The notes under the pieces were generated by a model that was not told the origin of the DNA, did no database searches, and saw only the letters and a list, made by a program, of their open reading frames with translations. Of a stretch of DNA of 63,774 bases, positions 28,955 through 37,159 are shown in pieces. Source of the stretch: Candidatus Gastranaerophilales bacterium. GTDB lineage: Bacteria; Cyanobacteriota; Vampirovibrionia; Gastranaerophilales; Gastranaerophilaceae. Position 1 is the stretch's first letter, and every line of letters begins with the position of its first letter. The stretch spans positions 1 through 63,774 of the forward strand of contig CALUVV010000011.1 of the NCBI GenBank assembly GCA_944324305.1. Reading direction: 5' to 3'. The position numbers and the translations under genes are program-made.

Positions 28955-29644
28955 ATGGTGAAAAAATTTGGTTTTACACTTGCAGAGGTACTTATTACAT
29001 TAGGAATTATAGGTGTAATTGCAGCATTAACACTGCCATCATTAATACAAAAAAAACAGACCAAAGAACTTGAAACAGGTTTAAAAGTCGCATACTCATT
29101 AATAAATCAAGCTATAATCAACGCAAATAATGATGCCGGAGAAACACTAACTTCAAAAAATGTAGAGTACAGACAGTTTAAAAGTTTAATAATGCCATAT
29201 TTTGATAATCCAACAGATTGTTCCTGGGGTGGCAATAAAGGAGTTACAAACTCAATAATCTGCGGCGGAGCGGATGATAGAGGCAATGAAGTAAACATTA
29301 ACTATAAAAACTTCTCAAAAAAATCACAACGTATATCTACCCACTATATTGACGATGGACAATTTGTTCTAAAAAATGGAATGCTGATAATGATAGAAAA
29401 TGAAAAAACTCCAACAGTATACTTAACTGCAGATATTAATGGAGCATCTAAGAAACCAAATGCGTGGGGACATGATGTATTTACTTTTCAATTAATGGAT
29501 AACGGAAAACTTCTTCCAATGGGGCAAAAAGGTACAGATTTTTATAACAAAGAATGCTCTGAAACTTCAACCGGTAACATTAATGGTATAGGCTGTACCT
29601 ATAAAGCATTAACAGACCCAAATTACTTCAAAAATCTCCCATAA
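28955..29644 (+). CDS. Pseudopilin-like protein under XRE control (module 1)
   Basis: 229 residues. The very short leader MVKKFG is followed by FTLAEVLITLGIIGVIAALTLP, a class III prepilin signal with Gly(-1) and Glu(+5). The globular part contains paired Cys (DCSWGG, IICGG, ECSE, GCTY), VYLTADINGASKKPNAWGHD, and a C-terminal YKALTDPNYF. The ADINGxxxxPNxxGxD segment recurs in several pseudopilins in the window. It has no homopolymer tract. AGAAGGG precedes the ATG. Probably a minor, surface-exposed subunit. Confidence 0.88.
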   Translation: MVKKFGFTLAEVLITLGIIGVIAALTLPSLIQKKQTKELETGLKVAYSLINQAIINANNDAGETLTSKNVEYRQFKSLIMPYFDNPTDCSWGGNKGVTNSIICGGADDRGNEVNINYKNFSKKSQRISTHYIDDGQFVLKNGMLIMIENEKTPTVYLTADINGASKKPNAWGHDVFTFQLMDNGKLLPMGQKGTDFYNKECSETSTGNINGIGCTYKALTDPNYFKNLP

Positions 29645-29645
29645 A

Positions 29646-30716
29646 CTATTTGACACAGAGCTCACAGCACATCTGGCAGGCTCCGAAAACTTTTGCGGCA
29701 TGCAGATTTTTTCGAAAACATCTGTAATGCGGAAGATTAAAAACTTCCTTAATTTTCATATCTTTTACATTTCCGATTTTTTGTGAAAGGCAAGGATAAA
29801 CATCTCCGGCAGGCGTAATCATCATATTTGAATAAGGATACATACAGGGTTTATAAATTTCAGATACCGGCTTATCGGCAGGAGTGTTAAAAAACTCCTC
29901 AATTTTGGCAAGCGGATTTTCCGAATACTCAAACTTTGGTGAAAATCTAATCTTAACCTTTGATTTCCGGCTTAAACATTCCAATTCCCTGTAAACTTCT
30001 TTAAAATGCTCCATATCAAAATACTTTTGAATAGGATAATCTGCATTAAATTCAGGAACAAAGCTGTCAAATAAAACCGAATTTTGTTTTAAATTATTGT
30101 TTCTCAAAAACGAAATTGATAAGAAATTAAACTTCTTTTCATCGCACATTTTATACAGCTTAACCAAATCATCAAGATTATTTTCAAGTACAATAGTTTT
30201 AATATCAATCATGGGACGTTTTTTACGGGAATTCATATTGTCAAAATTATTCATAATTTTATCCCAAATCCCGTCTTTAGCCCTGTTTATATCGTGATTT
30301 CTGCCGTAACCGTCCAACGATACGGACAAAAGCATCATTTTACTTTTTATAAAAGCGTCAATAATTTCATCATTTATTAAAATACCGTTTGAAACAACGT
30401 TTAATTTTCCGTATGTTTTTTTAGCGGTTTTCATCAAAATATCAATAAAATCTTTCCTTACCAGAGGCTCGCCGCCCACAAGCGTAACAAACGAATACCA
30501 CGGAATTTGCTCAATAATTTTAAACCATTCATCAGTAGTAAGTTCTTCTTTTTTTCTGTCATTCCCTACATAACAATACGGGCAGTTAAGATTACAGCGG
30601 TATGTCAATTCAAAGAAATACCTTAAAGGCATTGGCGCAAGTCCGCTTCTGTCATTATACGCAGGCAGTGCATACAAATTTCTCGCAATATCAAATAAGT
30701 TTGAAAGATTAACCAC
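29646..30716 (-). CDS. Radical SAM / SPASM-like protein
   Basis: 356 residues with a GTG start and GGAG 8 nt upstream. CNLNCPYC at 41-48 binds the [4Fe-4S] cluster that cleaves SAM; LVGGEPLVR and SVSLDG are the typical later strands. The C-terminal Cys set (KPCMYPYSNMMITPAGDVYP, then CLSQKIGN and ACQMCCELC) suggests an auxiliary cluster as in SPASM proteins, many of which modify peptides. No precursor peptide gene is obvious nearby. It directly follows zupT, with 3 nt between stop and start. Confidence 0.85.
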   Translation of the reverse strand: MVNLSNLFDIARNLYALPAYNDRSGLAPMPLRYFFELTYRCNLNCPYCYVGNDRKKEELTTDEWFKIIEQIPWYSFVTLVGGEPLVRKDFIDILMKTAKKTYGKLNVVSNGILINDEIIDAFIKSKMMLLSVSLDGYGRNHDINRAKDGIWDKIMNNFDNMNSRKKRPMIDIKTIVLENNLDDLVKLYKMCDEKKFNFLSISFLRNNNLKQNSVLFDSFVPEFNADYPIQKYFDMEHFKEVYRELECLSRKSKVKIRFSPKFEYSENPLAKIEEFFNTPADKPVSEIYKPCMYPYSNMMITPAGDVYPCLSQKIGNVKDMKIKEVFNLPHYRCFRKNLHAAKVFGACQMCCELCVK

Positions 30717-30719
30717 AGT

Positions 30720-31520
30720 CTACGCTCCAATCAATATTAAGCTTACCCATATAACAAGTATGCCGGAAATTATACCGACAAGCGACTGATGCCAGTCTCC
30801 GTATTCTTTTGCAAGCGGAAGCAGAGTATCAAATGAAATATAAATCATAATCCCTGCAACAGCAGCCATTAAAGCCCCGATTAACACCTGCGGCAGGAAC
30901 AGTCCGAAAATCATCATTCCCACAAGTGCACCAATCGGTTCGGTAATCCCTGATAATGCGGCATAAAGCATTGCGTAACGTTTTTTACCCGTAACATGAT
31001 ACATCGGAAGAGCAACGGCTATACCTTCGGGAATATTATGAATAGCAATTGCAATTCCTACAGACAATCCAAGGGTAACATTCTGCGTAGTAGTAAAGAA
31101 TGTTGCCATTCCCTCGGGGAAATTGTGAACACAAATTGCAATAGCAGTAAACAACCCCGCACGCTTAATCTTGTAATTATGATGCGCAGGCGCATCAGGA
31201 TGTAAAACATCATCTGTATCAATATGGTCAGGTAAAAAGTAATCGATTAAAATTGCAACAATTAAACCGGCAATAAACCCGCCGTAAGTAATCCAATCAT
31301 GATTATGCGGAAAGTTCAAAGCCAGAAGCTTATCTGCCTCAGGCAGCATATCAATAAACGAAACAAAAATCATAACTCCCGCAGAAAAGCCCAACCCTAC
31401 GGATAAAGCTTTCAAATTATCTTTTTTAACGACAAAAGCAATGCCGCCCCCAATAGCTGTAGACAAGCCCGCAAACAGGGTAATTAACATAGCGGGGATA
31501 AAATTCTGCGGTAAATTCAT
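30720..31520 (-). CDS. zupT: ZIP-family divalent metal transporter ZupT
   Basis: 266 residues from the ATG at 31520 (AAGGAA upstream); a longer frame from 31553 lacks a Shine-Dalgarno. About eight membrane helices. The metal-site helices carry HNFPEGM and HNIPEGIAVALP. A His/Asp-rich loop (DHIDTDDVLHPDAPAHHNY) lies between. Zinc and other divalent metal uptake into the cytoplasm is the family role. Coupled to the radical SAM gene. Confidence 0.93.
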   Translation of the reverse strand: MNLPQNFIPAMLITLFAGLSTAIGGGIAFVVKKDNLKALSVGLGFSAGVMIFVSFIDMLPEADKLLALNFPHNHDWITYGGFIAGLIVAILIDYFLPDHIDTDDVLHPDAPAHHNYKIKRAGLFTAIAICVHNFPEGMATFFTTTQNVTLGLSVGIAIAIHNIPEGIAVALPMYHVTGKKRYAMLYAALSGITEPIGALVGMMIFGLFLPQVLIGALMAAVAGIMIYISFDTLLPLAKEYGDWHQSLVGIISGILVIWVSLILIGA

Positions 31521-31565
31521 AAAAATTATTTCCTTTCGGAATAATTGTACCACAAAAGAATTAAG

Positions 31566-32912
31566 TTAAATATCAACACCGCGCATCATATCTACAAGAG
31601 TTCCGATAGTAGTGTCCATGCTGACTATGTCAGATGTTCTCTGCTGTAAAAAGGCATTAATCTTCGGCATCATTTCAATAGCAATATCAAGTCTGGGGTT
31701 AGTCCCGGGCTGATACATGCCTACATCGATTAAATCCTTATTTTCACGATACAAAGCCATAATCGCACGCATTTTACCCGCGGCTTCCTTATGCTCCTGT
31801 GTAACAATAGATGACATAAGCCTGGAAATACTTCCCAAAACATCAATTGCGGGATAATGGTTCATTTCGGCAACTTTTCTCGATAAGAAAATATGCCCGT
31901 CCACAATACCTCTTACAATATCAACAATCGGATCTGAAATATCATCGCCTTCCATTAAAACCGTATATAATGCCGTAACGGAACCCTTCGGGCTGTTTCC
32001 CGCACGTTCAAGAACTTTTTGAAGCCATGAAAAAATAGAAGGCGGATAACCTTTCATAGTAGGCGGTTCACCGATTGATAACCCGACTTCACGTCCTGCC
32101 ATTGCACAGCGGGTAACGGTATCCGTCATTAAAAAAACTTTTTTTCCCTGATCTCTGAAATATTCACACACAGCCGTTGCCGTAAGCAGGGCTTTTTGAC
32201 GGATTAGCGGAGGCTGGTCGCCTGTTGAACAGACAAGAACCGATTTTGCCATCCCTTGCTCCCCGAGAGCATCTTCAACAAACTCTTTTACCTCACGGCC
32301 GCGTTCTCCAATCAGCGCTACAACGTTAACATCCGCATCGGAATTTCTTGCAATCATACCGAGCAATGTACTTTTCCCAACACCTGACCCTGCAAACAAA
32401 CCTAAACGCTGGCCGCAGCCCATTGTCATACAACTGTCAATAGCTCTTACACCGGTTGAAAACACTTCCGTAATAATCGGTCTTTCAAAAGGCCCGGGTG
32501 GTGGACCTTCTACAGGGCGCCATGTTGCGCCCGTCGTATCTAAAGGCATTCCGTCAATAGGTTCTCCCATGGGATTTATCAGACGCCCGAGAAGAAAATC
32601 TCCGACGGGAATAATAATAGGTTTACCCGTAGAAGTCACAAGACTTCCCTGCCCTATACCCTCACCGTCATAAAGCAAAAGCAATTGGGCGGCTTCGCCT
32701 TTGAAAGCAACAACCTCGGCAGGTTTTTTACGTCCGTCGTAAGTTTCGATATAGCATAAATCACCGATTTTCAATCCCGGAAGCTTTACCTCTACCGTCA
32801 ATCCCAAAAGCTTAGACACAGTGCCTTTGAAACGAAATAATTCCGTTTCATTAAGCTTATTTTTAACTCTTTGCTTTAATTCATCAAGCCTGCTGGTATC
32901 TAAACCGTTCAT
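31566..32912 (-). CDS. FliI/SctN-type secretion ATPase
   Basis: 448 residues. Walker A GSGVGKST at 175-182, GERGREVKEF near 202-211, LMTDTVTRCAMAGREVGLSIGEPP, and GSVTALYTVLMEGDD place it with flagellar FliI and type III secretion SctN ATPases rather than with F1 or Rho. These drive unfolding and export of substrates. No FliH, FliJ or membrane export genes are adjacent; upstream of it on the opposite strand is rpsP. An FlhA/SctV C-domain protein is encoded at 46 kb. No strong Shine-Dalgarno is visible. Confidence 0.92.
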   Translation of the reverse strand: MNGLDTSRLDELKQRVKNKLNETELFRFKGTVSKLLGLTVEVKLPGLKIGDLCYIETYDGRKKPAEVVAFKGEAAQLLLLYDGEGIGQGSLVTSTGKPIIIPVGDFLLGRLINPMGEPIDGMPLDTTGATWRPVEGPPPGPFERPIITEVFSTGVRAIDSCMTMGCGQRLGLFAGSGVGKSTLLGMIARNSDADVNVVALIGERGREVKEFVEDALGEQGMAKSVLVCSTGDQPPLIRQKALLTATAVCEYFRDQGKKVFLMTDTVTRCAMAGREVGLSIGEPPTMKGYPPSIFSWLQKVLERAGNSPKGSVTALYTVLMEGDDISDPIVDIVRGIVDGHIFLSRKVAEMNHYPAIDVLGSISRLMSSIVTQEHKEAAGKMRAIMALYRENKDLIDVGMYQPGTNPRLDIAIEMMPKINAFLQQRTSDIVSMDTTIGTLVDMMRGVDI

Positions 32913-33000
32913 ACCATAATTATACAGATTTTTGCGTATTTTTCAATTTTGTTACAAAACACTTGATTAGAGAAAACTTTTATGATTAGATAAAGTCGGA

Positions 33001-33095
33001 ATAAGGTAATTCCTCTTAACCTTGTTCAAGGGGCCGGCATACAAAGCGGCGGCTGCGTTGGATGATGTCCCCGAATGAATAGAACAAAAAATAAG
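33001..33095 (+). promoter_or_regulatory. Structured leader upstream of rpsP
   Basis: GC-rich patch in AT-rich surroundings. Hairpin CCTT-GTTC-AAGG at 33020-33031, then GGGG (33030-33033) able to pair with CCCC (33069-33072), enclosing GCCG / CGGC (33033-33036 with 33047-33050). Could be an autoregulatory ribosomal-protein leader. I do not recognise it as a known riboswitch. Confidence 0.45.
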
Positions 33096-33105
33096 GGAAA
33101 ACAAA

Positions 33106-33477
33106 ATGTTAAAAATCAGATTAAAAAGATTGGGTGCAAAAAAGAACCCTACATACAGAATTATTGTAATCAATTCTACAACAAAACGTGAAGGCAGACC
33201 TGTACAGGAATTAGGCCACTATAATCCGAAAACTAAAGTTATGCAATTAGACAAAGCATCTGCTTTAGAATGGATTAAAAAAGGTGCACAGCCTACAGAA
33301 ACAGTTGCTTACTTAATTAAAAACTGCAACGAAGACGGCACTTTAAATTACGTTAAAAAAGAAACGGTAAAACTTTCTAAAAAAGCACAGGCTAAAGCTC
33401 AAGCGGAAGCTGAAGCAAAAGCAGCAGCGGAAGCGGAAGCTGCACAAGCTGAAGAAGAAGCTCCTGCTGAAGCATAA
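33106..33477 (+). CDS. rpsP: 30S ribosomal protein bS16
   Basis: 123 residues. The first 80 are a standard bS16: MLKIRLKRLGAKKNPTYRI, GRPVQELGHYNP, and the WIKKGAQPTETV segment. The last 35 or so residues are an Ala/Glu/Lys-rich tail (KAQAEAEAKAAAEAEAAQA), not part of the ribosomal fold and longer than in the common 80-90 residue forms. AAGGGAA precedes the ATG. Ends at a strong terminator. Confidence 0.97.
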   Translation: MLKIRLKRLGAKKNPTYRIIVINSTTKREGRPVQELGHYNPKTKVMQLDKASALEWIKKGAQPTETVAYLIKNCNEDGTLNYVKKETVKLSKKAQAKAQAEAEAKAAAEAEAAQAEEEAPAEA

Positions 33478-33497
33478 AATTTTGCACAATCAAATAA

Positions 33498-33531
33498 AAA
33501 AAATGACCGATTTAGTATCGGTCATTTTTTT
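33498..33531. terminator. Terminator between rpsP and the convergent membrane protein gene
   Basis: Stem AAATGACCGAT / ATCGGTCATTT with A and T runs on both sides. Confidence 0.93.
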
Positions 33532-34069
33532 ATGCTTTTTTCAAATTAAATTGATAATACCTGCCCTCTTTTAATGTTTGCAGAAGCGGTTTATAAGTAA
33601 TTTCTTTAGGGTCAAAAAATCTTAAAGACTCATAAACAACTATATTATCAGGTTTTTGGATAACAGAGGCAAAACCTGTTTCTGACATTTGCATAGACTT
33701 AATTAATTTAGCCCATTTACTTTTCGGTGAGGTTTGAGCAAGTTCCTTTAACATATCTCTTCCCATAATCAAAACGGAATCACCGGGTGCGGCTATACCT
33801 GCTTTTGCAAATCCTGCAGCTATGTCTTTAACGGATTCAAGGTCAAAAGTTTCAGGGCGTTTTAACAATTTTTGGGCAAGTTCTGAAATTTTATTTGCAT
33901 CTAGACGTTTTTTTACAAGTACTCCGCCTGCAATAGCTGCACCAAGAGCAGACAAGCCAATTAAAGCTTTTGTTTGTGTACTCATTTCCGTTTTTCGTTC
34001 AGGCAGGTTAAAACTGCCATTAAACTTTACTTGAGATTTTGATACAGAATTAATTGCACTAACAGCCAT
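33530..34069 (-). CDS. Single-pass membrane protein with the M-x-V ... F-x-G N-terminal motif
   Basis: 179 residues from the ATG at 34069 (AAAGG 6 nt upstream). The start MAVSAIN and FNG near residues 16-18 match a motif seen on unrelated proteins in the window. One hydrophobic helix (ALIGLSALGAAIAGGVLV) follows, then a soluble domain of about 130 residues of unknown family. It is convergent with rpsP and shares its terminator. No function can be assigned. Confidence 0.7.
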   Translation of the reverse strand: MAVSAINSVSKSQVKFNGSFNLPERKTEMSTQTKALIGLSALGAAIAGGVLVKKRLDANKISELAQKLLKRPETFDLESVKDIAAGFAKAGIAAPGDSVLIMGRDMLKELAQTSPKSKWAKLIKSMQMSETGFASVIQKPDNIVVYESLRFFDPKEITYKPLLQTLKEGRYYQFNLKKA

Positions 34070-34151
34070 AAATTTACCTTTCCACAGTCTGAACAAACAA
34101 AAAGAAAAAATTTTGCCATTAAACGGAAAATATATTTACAATCAGCAATAA

Positions 34152-34631
34152 TTAATCATTATACTTACTTATTTCGGTAAAATAACTTTCTAAAGCAAGG
34201 TAGCCCTTATAAATCTCGTTGGAGATATTTGCATAACTTGTGGCCACGATAAATTTAAGTTCTTTTGTTCTGATTTCAAGAAGCATGTCGGAATCTTTTT
34301 TCAAATTTTCATCACCTGACATTGACCATTTTTGCAATAAAGCAAGTTCTTCATACATTTGCTTAACAGTGGTAAATTCAAGCGTATTAAAATCATATTT
34401 TGCAAGCAAAGCTTTTTCCGCATTTGTAATTCTCGGCATAACAGCCTGAAATTTAAAAATACGTTTAACAATCACGTAATTATCAGCAACTTTTCTGTGA
34501 GAATACGGAATAATATTTTTTGCTAAAAGTGCGGCATAAGAGCGTGAAGTAAAAACTTCTTCATCCCTTGAAAAAGCACTTCTTGAGGTTAAGTCAAAAT
34601 TTGATTTTTTTTCAATTAAATCTTCCGGCAT
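34152..34631 (-). CDS. Hypothetical helical protein
   Basis: 159 residues, highly charged, predicted mostly helical (RITNAEKALLAKYDF, TVKQMYEELALLQKWSM). No signal peptide, membrane helix or recognised family. AGGGGG precedes the ATG. It lies between the speD terminator and the membrane protein gene, all on the minus strand. Confidence 0.65.
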   Translation of the reverse strand: MPEDLIEKKSNFDLTSRSAFSRDEEVFTSRSYAALLAKNIIPYSHRKVADNYVIVKRIFKFQAVMPRITNAEKALLAKYDFNTLEFTTVKQMYEELALLQKWSMSGDENLKKDSDMLLEIRTKELKFIVATSYANISNEIYKGYLALESYFTEISKYND

Positions 34632-34712
34632 TTCTACCCCCTGATATAAAAATCATACAAAAAGCGAGTTTGATTGTCATGATATAAGGTCAAATTTTTT
34701 ACATGATTTAAC

Positions 34713-34744
34713 AAAAAAGACCATTTATAAAAATGGCCTTTTAA
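34713..34744 (-). terminator. Terminator downstream of speD
   Basis: Stem AAAGACCATTT / AAATGGCCTTTT (one G-T pair) with T-run on the minus strand. Confidence 0.8.
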
Positions 34745-34767
34745 AAGTCTATCCAAAACCCGGTATT

Positions 34768-34856
34768 GCAGGTGGAGCGGCTACGCTTCCTCTTTAGTTA
34801 AGACTGCATAAGTTTATGCAGAGTCTGTTTGACGGGTGGAGCGGCACGCTCCTAAT
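34768..34856. repeat. Composite of two REP-like palindromes around a hairpin
   Basis: GGTGGAGCGGCTACGCTTCC and GGTGGAGCGGCACGCTCC flank a strong hairpin at 34802-34827 (AGACTGCATAA with TTATGCAGAGTCT). The second copy reaches the speD stop codon. The core is the same as the palindrome at 2.65 kb. Confidence 0.7.
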
Positions 34857-35307
34857 CTGCAAACTGCTGCATGATTTCAAACGGTTTTTCAGCAACTTTA
34901 AGAGTTTCTTCATCAATAATACCTCTTTTTAATTCAGAGAAAGTTGCTTTTTTAGAATTAAATTTCTTTTTCAAAAACTCGTAAGAAATTTTCGGGTCGC
35001 ATTTGTCGCCGCAGGTAAATAAATCAACTGCAGCATATCCTAATTCAGGCCAGGTATGAATAGCCAGATGGCTTTCGGAAATAATTACCACACCTGAAAC
35101 TCCATAAGGGTTAAACATATGGAAACATTTTTGGACAATAGTAGCACCACATTCAAGGGCGGCATCCACCATGTACTTTTCTACTTTATCTAAACTGTTT
35201 AATGTGTTCGGGTCACATTCAAAAAATTCTGCTAAAACGTGTTGTCCTAAGTGGATTTCTTTTTTGCCGTTTTCCTGAAACGCTGTAAAAGGTGATGTTA
35301 CTGCCAA
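34852..35307 (-). CDS. speD: S-adenosylmethionine decarboxylase proenzyme
   Basis: Makes decarboxylated SAM for spermidine synthesis. 151 residues, the small prokaryotic class. Self-cleavage is expected before Ser79 in VVIISESHLAIHTWPELG, giving a pyruvoyl group; His84 and Cys99 (FTCG) are the conserved processing and catalytic residues. The start is TTG at 35307, 8-9 nt after AGGAGG. A four-codon frame (ATG AAT TGG CAG TAA) between the Shine-Dalgarno and the gene overlaps this start. A REP-like repeat touches the stop. Confidence 0.95.
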   Translation of the reverse strand: MAVTSPFTAFQENGKKEIHLGQHVLAEFFECDPNTLNSLDKVEKYMVDAALECGATIVQKCFHMFNPYGVSGVVIISESHLAIHTWPELGYAAVDLFTCGDKCDPKISYEFLKKKFNSKKATFSELKRGIIDEETLKVAEKPFEIMQQFAD

Positions 35308-35312
35308 TTCAT
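35298..35312 (-). other. Minimal overlapping open reading frame at the speD start
   Basis: ATG-AAT-TGG-CAG-TAA, 3 nt after AGGAGG, out of frame with the TTG start of speD and ending inside speD. Ribosomes could begin at either codon. A translational control role is inference. Confidence 0.35.
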
Positions 35313-35554
35313 GTGCCTCCTATCTATAAATGTATACTTATCTACTACAAAAAAATTTGTTTATGCAATAAACATATTACAATAAAAATCCGAAAATTTG
35401 TAAAATTTACACTTTAAAAAAAATTTTTTACAAATCTTTTCAAATAAATATGCCTGAAAATAAGTCATAATGTATCATTCGAACGGGCTATTTTTATTAA
35501 TATTTTTTAACAAACAGAGTTGTATTTTTTGTATTTTATATATAGAATTCAGAT

Positions 35555-36250
35555 ATGAATAAAATTCTTGTTATAGATGATGATTTGGCAATAAACGAGC
35601 TTATAAAAATAAACTTGGAATTATGCGGATATAAAGTTATTCAGGCGTTTGACGGTATAAAAGGTTTTGCGCTGTGCAAACAGGAGCTTCCGTCGCTTGT
35701 AATTTTAGACGTAATGATGCCTGATGTTGACGGTTTTACTGTTGCCCAGAGAATAAGAAAAAACGATACAACAAAAGATATTCCGATTTTAATGCTAACC
35801 GCACTTTCTCAGATTAACGATAAAGTCAACGGTTTCAATATAGGGGTGGATGACTACCTTGTAAAACCTTTTGAAATGGAAGAATTGCAGGTTCGAGTTA
35901 GAGCTCTTTTGAAAAGAACACGGCAAATTCCTGAAAGTGCATCTACAAGAGAACTTTTGACACTCGGAGAAATCACTTTACTCCCTGAACTTTACAGTGT
36001 AAAAATAGGTGAAAAACAGACAAAATTAACGCCTATAGAGTTTGAAATATTTAATCTTCTGTTCCAAAACCATGGCAATATGGTTTCATCTGCACAGCTT
36101 TTGAAAGATATCTGGGGCTATTCTCCCGATGATGATATTGAAACAATAAGAGTTCACATTAGACATTTAAGAAGCAAAATTGACAAAATTGCAGACGGGA
36201 AAAAATACATAGAAACCATATACGGCGGCGGATACAAACTTAATGTATAG
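35555..36250 (+). CDS. OmpR-family response regulator, RpaB-like
   Basis: 231 residues. Receiver domain with acidic pocket DDD at 8-10, phospho-acceptor Asp52 (VILDVMMPD), Thr82 and Lys104 (VKPFE). The C-terminal winged helix (LTPIEFEIFNLLFQN, IRVHIRHLRSKID, YGGGYKL) is typical. It resembles cyanobacterial RpaA/RpaB. No histidine kinase is adjacent, so it is an orphan. No strong Shine-Dalgarno. It precedes a tract-bearing pseudopilin without sharing an obvious operon. Confidence 0.88.
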   Translation: MNKILVIDDDLAINELIKINLELCGYKVIQAFDGIKGFALCKQELPSLVILDVMMPDVDGFTVAQRIRKNDTTKDIPILMLTALSQINDKVNGFNIGVDDYLVKPFEMEELQVRVRALLKRTRQIPESASTRELLTLGEITLLPELYSVKIGEKQTKLTPIEFEIFNLLFQNHGNMVSSAQLLKDIWGYSPDDDIETIRVHIRHLRSKIDKIADGKKYIETIYGGGYKLNV

Positions 36251-36317
36251 ATTAAACCTCACTTGACAAAAACAACTTCATGTTAAATAATAATAAAGAA
36301 AAACAGGAGGTTGAAAA

Positions 36318-37078
36318 ATGTTTAAACAAGAAGCTTTGAGATTGCCCCCCCCCCGCAAGCGTGCCGCTTGACCCGCCATACAGGGAATTTTTTGAAATTT
36401 TCTAACGGTTTCACTCTTGCAGAAGTTTTAATTACTTTGGGGATTATTGGTGTTGTAGCTGCTATGACTATGCCTGCACTTGTTGCAAATTATAAAAAGC
36501 AGGAAACCGTAACACGTTTAAAAAAGGCTTATAGTGTTGTTCAGCAGACAATAAAACTTTCTGAGTTTTATAATGAATCTTCGGAATTTTGGAACGTCAC
36601 ATTAAACGGTAAAGATTTTTTTAATAAATATATAAAAAATTATGTACAGTTTACTAACGAATATTCTGCCAAAGAATTATGGGATATTGCGCCAAGAAAG
36701 TTATTAAACGGGAACAATTACAGCGGAACAACTTATAATCCCTCATCAGTAACTACAACTAATTTTATCCTTACAGACGGAACAATGATAACTCTTAACT
36801 ACGTAAATCCGAGTATATGGGTAGGTATAGACGTAAACGGATTAAAAAAGCCCAATCAAATCGGTAAAGATACGTTTTTATTTATTTTTACAAATAAATA
36901 CGGGCTGCAGCCACTGGGCGGGGAAGGTACACCTGACAGCTGGAGTTACGGAGAATTCGACAGGGATAAAATAATGAATAAAGGCGGCAATTCCTGCAGC
37001 AGAAAACAATCAGGCTACTGGTGCGCTTCCATTATAATGAACGACGGATGGGAGATTGCAAAAGATTACCCGTGGTAA
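36318..37078 (+). CDS. Pseudopilin-like protein, frame interrupted at a C10 tract
   Basis: AGGAGG is followed by an ATG at 36318 and nine codons, then C10 (36345-36354). As written, frame 0 ends after 17 residues. The span is 761 nt, one short of a multiple of three; an extra C would read a Pro run into SNGFTLAEVLITLGIIGVVA, with Gly(-1) and Glu(+5), and a product of about 253 residues. A TTG at 36368 in the downstream frame has no Shine-Dalgarno. The globular part has IWVGIDVNGLKKPNQIGKD, as in its paralogues, and a Cys pair near the end. Confidence 0.85.
36345..36354. repeat. Homopolymer tract, C10 on the coding (plus) strand
   Basis: Ten C starting at coding nt 28 of the pseudopilin gene. 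One more base restores the downstream frame, as in the two G10 genes. Confidence 0.95.
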
Positions 37079-37121
37079 CTTAAAAAAACTTAAAATTAAG
37101 GCAATTTTAAACATTCATATA

Positions 37122-37154
37122 ACTTCCCTTTTGTATAGAAAATAAAAGGGAAGT
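37122..37154 (+). promoter_or_regulatory. Hairpin enclosing the Shine-Dalgarno of the GNAT-like gene
   Basis: ACTTCCCTTTT / AAAAGGGAAGT, an 11-bp stem whose 3' arm includes the AAGGGAAG ribosome site 6 nt before the ATG at 37160. It also lies just after the pseudopilin stop and may serve as its terminator. Confidence 0.65.
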
Positions 37155-37159
37155 ATTTT

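Noticed and set aside
33001..33095. Known riboswitch (cobalamin, TPP, c-di-GMP, guanidine) before rpsP
   Set aside because: None of the conserved core motifs of these classes is visible.
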